The translations under genes were made by a program, and so were the position numbers. Positions 61,038 through 64,000 of a stretch of 64,000 nucleotides of DNA are shown in pieces (positions within the stretch are counted from its first letter, which is position 1; every line of letters starts with the position of its first letter). The stretch is from Ilyomonas limi. Lineage in GTDB: Bacteria; Bacteroidota; Bacteroidia; Chitinophagales; Chitinophagaceae. Where the stretch lies: positions 1-64,000 of the forward strand of contig NZ_SZQL01000017.1 in assembly GCF_005233845.1 (NCBI RefSeq). Reading direction: 5' to 3'. The notes beneath the pieces were generated by a model. The model was not told where the DNA came from, made no database searches, and saw nothing but the letters and a program-made list of their open reading frames with translations.

Positions 61038-62687
61038 ATGATAGAAGATCTCTGGTATAAAAACGCTATTATTTACAGCCTCAACCTGGAAACCTATATG
61101 GATTTTAATGGCGACGGCGTAGGCGATTTTGAAGGGTTGGCGCGCCGGCTCGATTACCTTCATGCCCTGGGGGTAGATACGATATGGCTCGCTCCTTTTC
61201 AGCCCACACCCAACAGAGATAATGGCTACGATATCAAGGACTATTTTGGTGTTGCTCCGCGCTATGGCTCCAGTGGCGATTTTGTAGAGTTTATGCACCG
61301 TGCCAACAAGATGGGCTTCAAAGTAATATTCGACCTTGTTGTGAACCATACTTCCGATGAACATCCGTGGTTTCAGCAATCACGGAGCGATAAACATTCG
61401 CCGCAAAGAGACTGGTATGTATGGAGTAAAGAAAAGCCTGCCAATATACACGATGGCGTTGTTTTTCCGGGTGTACAAAAATCTACCTGGACGTACGATA
61501 AAAAAGCAAAGGCTTATTATTTTCATCGCTTCTATCATTTTCAGCCCGACCTGAATATGGATAATGAAGATGTGCGTACCGAAGTGCGCCGCATTATGGG
61601 TTATTGGCTACAGCTGGGTATTGCCGGCTTTCGCATAGATGCATTGCCTTTTATGATAGAATCCAAAACGCCGGAAAGCAAGTATGAAAAGCATTTTGAA
61701 TACCTGCAGGATATGCGCCGTTTTATGCAATGGCGGCGTGGCGACGCCGTGTTTTTAGGGGAGGCAAATGTATTACCTAAGGATACGGAAAAGTACTTTG
61801 CAGACGGCGATGGCGTGCATCTGATGTTCAATTTTTATGTAAACCAACACATGTTTTACACACTGGCAACAGCAGATATTGCACCTTTAATTACAGCACT
61901 TAATCAAACCAAATCACTACCACCAACAGCCCAGTGGGCACAATTCCTGCGCAACCACGATGAGCTGGATTTGGGTAGGCTTACCGATGAACAGCGGCAA
62001 AAAGTATTCGATAAGTTTGGCCCTGATAAAAATATGCAGTTGTATGGGCGCGGCATTCGCCGGCGGCTGGCTTCTATGCTGGGCAACCACCAGCAGTTTA
62101 AGCTTGCTTACAGCTTAATGTTTTCGCTGCCCGGCACACCGGTCATTTATTATGGCGATGAAATAGGAATGGGTGAAGATTTAAGCCTTGAAGAACGTGC
62201 GCCCGTACGCACCCCTATGCAATGGTCTGATGATTACCAGGCTGGATTTTCCACCGCTAAAAAATTGGTATTACCTGTTATTGAAGATGGCGCGTATGGG
62301 TATCAGCATGTAAATGTAGAAGCGCAACGACGCGATCCGGATTCGCTTTTAAACTGGATAACTGCGTTGATTCGTCTGCGGAAAGAATGTCCGGAGATTG
62401 GTTGGGGCGAATGGGAAATAATAGATGTGCATAATAATGCCGTGTTGTGCATCTGCTATTTTTGGAAAGGCAATTCTTTATTAATACTGCACAATTTTGA
62501 TGAGAAGCAGTATGAGATACAATTGAAGCTGGCGAATAAAAAGTCGGGACAGCTTATAGACTTGCACAAAAACGTAACCTCCAATGCAGACGAAAATGGT
62601 GTGTACAAGATAATCGTAGAGGCATATTACTACCGTTGGTTCCGCGTAGGCGATCTTACGCATTTGCTGCACCGTGGTAAGCAGTGA
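61038..62687 (+). CDS. treS: Trehalose synthase-like GH13 enzyme
   Basis: A 549-residue GH13 enzyme. Motifs are VIFDLVVNHTSDEHPWF (region I), GIAGFRIDALPF (nucleophile Asp201), FLGEANVLP (acid/base Glu242) and FLRNHDELDL (Asp308). The start WYKNAIIYSLNLETYMDFNG resembles TreS/maltose glucosylmutase, and the C-terminal beta domain is present. TreS interconverts maltose and trehalose; a plain alpha-glucosidase remains possible. A GH15 enzyme at 16269-18101 may use related substrates. Confidence 0.85.
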   Translation: MIEDLWYKNAIIYSLNLETYMDFNGDGVGDFEGLARRLDYLHALGVDTIWLAPFQPTPNRDNGYDIKDYFGVAPRYGSSGDFVEFMHRANKMGFKVIFDLVVNHTSDEHPWFQQSRSDKHSPQRDWYVWSKEKPANIHDGVVFPGVQKSTWTYDKKAKAYYFHRFYHFQPDLNMDNEDVRTEVRRIMGYWLQLGIAGFRIDALPFMIESKTPESKYEKHFEYLQDMRRFMQWRRGDAVFLGEANVLPKDTEKYFADGDGVHLMFNFYVNQHMFYTLATADIAPLITALNQTKSLPPTAQWAQFLRNHDELDLGRLTDEQRQKVFDKFGPDKNMQLYGRGIRRRLASMLGNHQQFKLAYSLMFSLPGTPVIYYGDEIGMGEDLSLEERAPVRTPMQWSDDYQAGFSTAKKLVLPVIEDGAYGYQHVNVEAQRRDPDSLLNWITALIRLRKECPEIGWGEWEIIDVHNNAVLCICYFWKGNSLLILHNFDEKQYEIQLKLANKKSGQLIDLHKNVTSNADENGVYKIIVEAYYYRWFRVGDLTHLLHRGKQ

Positions 62688-62778
62688 TATTACTACACTT
62701 AAGGCTCCGGCTACTGTTTGGAAGCGGTAAAAGTTAATTTATATTCTGCATGAAACTTTGTGTCCTTAGCGTTTCTGT

Positions 62779-62792
62779 CTGCCAGCAGGCAG
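62779..62792. repeat. CTGCC-AGC-AGGCAG palindromic core
   Basis: CTGCCAGCAGGCAG resembles the core of the hairpin at 43774-43809. It follows CTTTGTGTCCTTAGCG, part of the degenerate intergenic repeat, in a spacer without genes. Confidence 0.45.
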
Positions 62793-62874
62793 GGTTGCGG
62801 CTCAAACAATTATTTTAAGGATAAAAATGCAATGCAGACGATATGCAAAACCGCCTAACTTTACCCTCTGTGTT

Positions 62875-63270
62875 ATGAAACTGTTCAACATTTTTTTCTG
62901 TTTTGTTTTCATCCTTTTCGCAGCCTTGCAGTACAACGATCCCGATCCGTATTTATGGATGCCTATTTATTTGTACACAGCAGTCCTTTGCTGGCTGGCT
63001 TTTCGCAACCATTTTTATCCTAAGGCCTATATTGCCGGTATTGTTGTATATGCTGCGTATGCCGTGTACAAAATATTTGATGCTAACGGATTGATAGACT
63101 GGATGACCAAGCACGGTGCACAAAACATTGCCGAAACCATGAAAGCCGAAAAACCCTGGATAGAAGAAACAAGAGAATTTTTCGGACTGGTAATTTTAAT
63201 TGTGATGCTACTTATTAATTTCTTTTATGCCAAAAGAAAAAAACACCAGGTAGCAAACAGCCCATTGTAG
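62875..63270 (+). CDS. TMEM220-like membrane protein
   Basis: A 131-residue protein with four membrane segments (about 3-20, 28-45, 51-70, 100-120). The signature ALQYNDPDPYLWMPIYLYTA (D-P-D-P after the first segment) is the hallmark of the transmembrane family 220. Function unknown. ATG at 62875 is chosen because upstream residues are not hydrophobic and lack family resemblance. Confidence 0.85.
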   Translation: MKLFNIFFCFVFILFAALQYNDPDPYLWMPIYLYTAVLCWLAFRNHFYPKAYIAGIVVYAAYAVYKIFDANGLIDWMTKHGAQNIAETMKAEKPWIEETREFFGLVILIVMLLINFFYAKRKKHQVANSPL

Positions 63271-63518
63271 CTATTTGCTTACAGCTAAGTAATCGTTATT
63301 GCGATCTCACCAAGGGCGAACGATGCAATCTGTGGATGGCAGTACAACCAACATAAACCTTTAAGATTGTTTTGCTGAATAATATTACTAAAGGCTTTAT
63401 TATAAATTTCGTCTTTGGCTACTTATCTTGATTTACAGCATGACACAGATTGCTTTACTCCGTTTGCAATGATGATCTTCTACTTCACTCCTTTTTTTAA
63501 CAGCTACAATTATTCTTC

Positions 63519-64000
63519 CTATACTAAAGACCTGATAACCCTGCATGGATTGCCGGCAGCAAATACATCGGCAGGAATATCTTTGGTTACTACGCTGCCG
63601 GCGCCAATTACACTCCGGTCTCCTATCGTTACACCGGGACAAATAACGGCGCTACCGCCTACCCAAACATCCGCTCCAATTACAATCGGCTTTGCATATT
63701 CCAGTCCCGAGCTTCTTTCTATATGATTTAGTGGATGCGTAGCAGTATAAACCTGTACATTAGGACCAAACATCGTACGGCTACCAATGGTTACCGGAGC
63801 TACATCCAATACAATACAATTGAAATTGAAAAACACTCTTTCGCCTACTTGCATATTGTAGCCATAATCGCAATAAAAAGGCGGCTGTAGCCACAAGTCC
63901 GGTGCTGCATTAGGTATCAGCTCCTGTAAGATACGGCTTCTTTCTGTTACCTCATCTTCTCGTGTATCATTAAACGCTTTTATAAGTAATCGTGTTTGCA
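63519..64000 (-). CDS. maa: Maltose O-acetyltransferase-like, 5' end outside window
   Basis: The visible part covers about 160 codons and continues beyond the window end. It is a left-handed beta-helix acetyltransferase: the N-terminal ADMxxG-type maltose-binding part is partly visible (LLIKAFNDTREDEVTERSRI), then PPFYCDYGYNMQVGERVFFN, TATHPLNHIERSSGLEYAKP and hexapeptide repeats up to GAGSVVTKDIPADVFAAGNP. His in TATHP is catalytic. It acetylates maltose or other sugars with acetyl-CoA. Confidence 0.9.
   Translation of the reverse strand, partial: QTRLLIKAFNDTREDEVTERSRILQELIPNAAPDLWLQPPFYCDYGYNMQVGERVFFNFNCIVLDVAPVTIGSRTMFGPNVQVYTATHPLNHIERSSGLEYAKPIVIGADVWVGGSAVICPGVTIGDRSVIGAGSVVTKDIPADVFAAGNPCRVIRSLV

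Overview
The window reads as chromosomal DNA of a Bacteroidota bacterium, most likely a member of the Chitinophagaceae/Chitinophagales. The evidence is as follows. Three proteins carry type IX secretion (T9SS) sorting tails, one CHU_C-type and two type A. There are many lipoproteins and several Tat-type signals. An UpxY-family NusG paralogue and REP-associated tyrosine transposases (RAYTs) are present. Promoter-like TAnnTTTG elements occur, and Shine-Dalgarno sequences are almost absent. No tRNA, rRNA, CRISPR array, prophage or replication origin was seen.

Layout. 1-2.3 kb: the window opens inside an insertion sequence that has cut off an azoreductase gene. A frameshifted NTF2-like gene, an AhpD-like gene and a dead RAYT ending in a REP-like hairpin follow. 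2.4-9.2 kb: a secretome island with three Tat-type lipoprotein genes (two are a tandem duplication that includes about 220 bp of leader), a beta-lactamase-fold serine hydrolase and an AcpA-like phosphoesterase. 9.3-15.6 kb: a large PKD/CHU_C T9SS protein, msrA and several decayed genes (a delta-60 relic, a second RAYT relic, a frameshifted T9SS cargo gene, and a NIPSNAP-like gene with an in-frame stop). 15.8-19.3 kb: a GH15 glucoamylase/trehalase-like enzyme overlapping a membrane protein, next to a DUF2231-Rieske fusion. 19.5-36 kb: DUF3179 protein, T9SS repeat protein, Gfo/Idh/MocA oxidoreductase, a B3 metallo-beta-lactamase with a GOB-like Q116 site beside a dienelactone hydrolase, a repeat lipoprotein, a flavin reductase and a sulfatase. 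36-48.5 kb: mostly housekeeping genes (thioesterase, rsmF-like, LysM protein, fmt, namZ, FKBP, pepT, pepP-pssA-purS, rsmI). 48.9-52.3 kb: a very short surface-polysaccharide locus (UpxY, an unusual cytidylyltransferase, an oxidoreductase, a CpsB-like phosphatase). 52.4-64 kb: GH3 beta-glucosidase, HAD phosphatase, CPA2 antiporter, pirin with a Crp/Fnr regulator, a trehalose-synthase-like GH13, a TMEM220-like protein and a maltose acetyltransferase cut by the window end.

How it works together. Much of the non-housekeeping content acts at or outside the cell envelope: lipoproteins, T9SS cargo, glycosidases, sulfatase, NamZ and LysM proteins. This suits a polymer-degrading soil or freshwater lifestyle. 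The accessory stretches carry many marks of gene loss and transposition. The best candidates for something undescribed are the duplicated Tat-lipoprotein family with a shared signal module, the RAYT/REP-like hairpin pair, the minimal UpxY locus with its altered cytidylyltransferase, and a 37-residue membrane microprotein.
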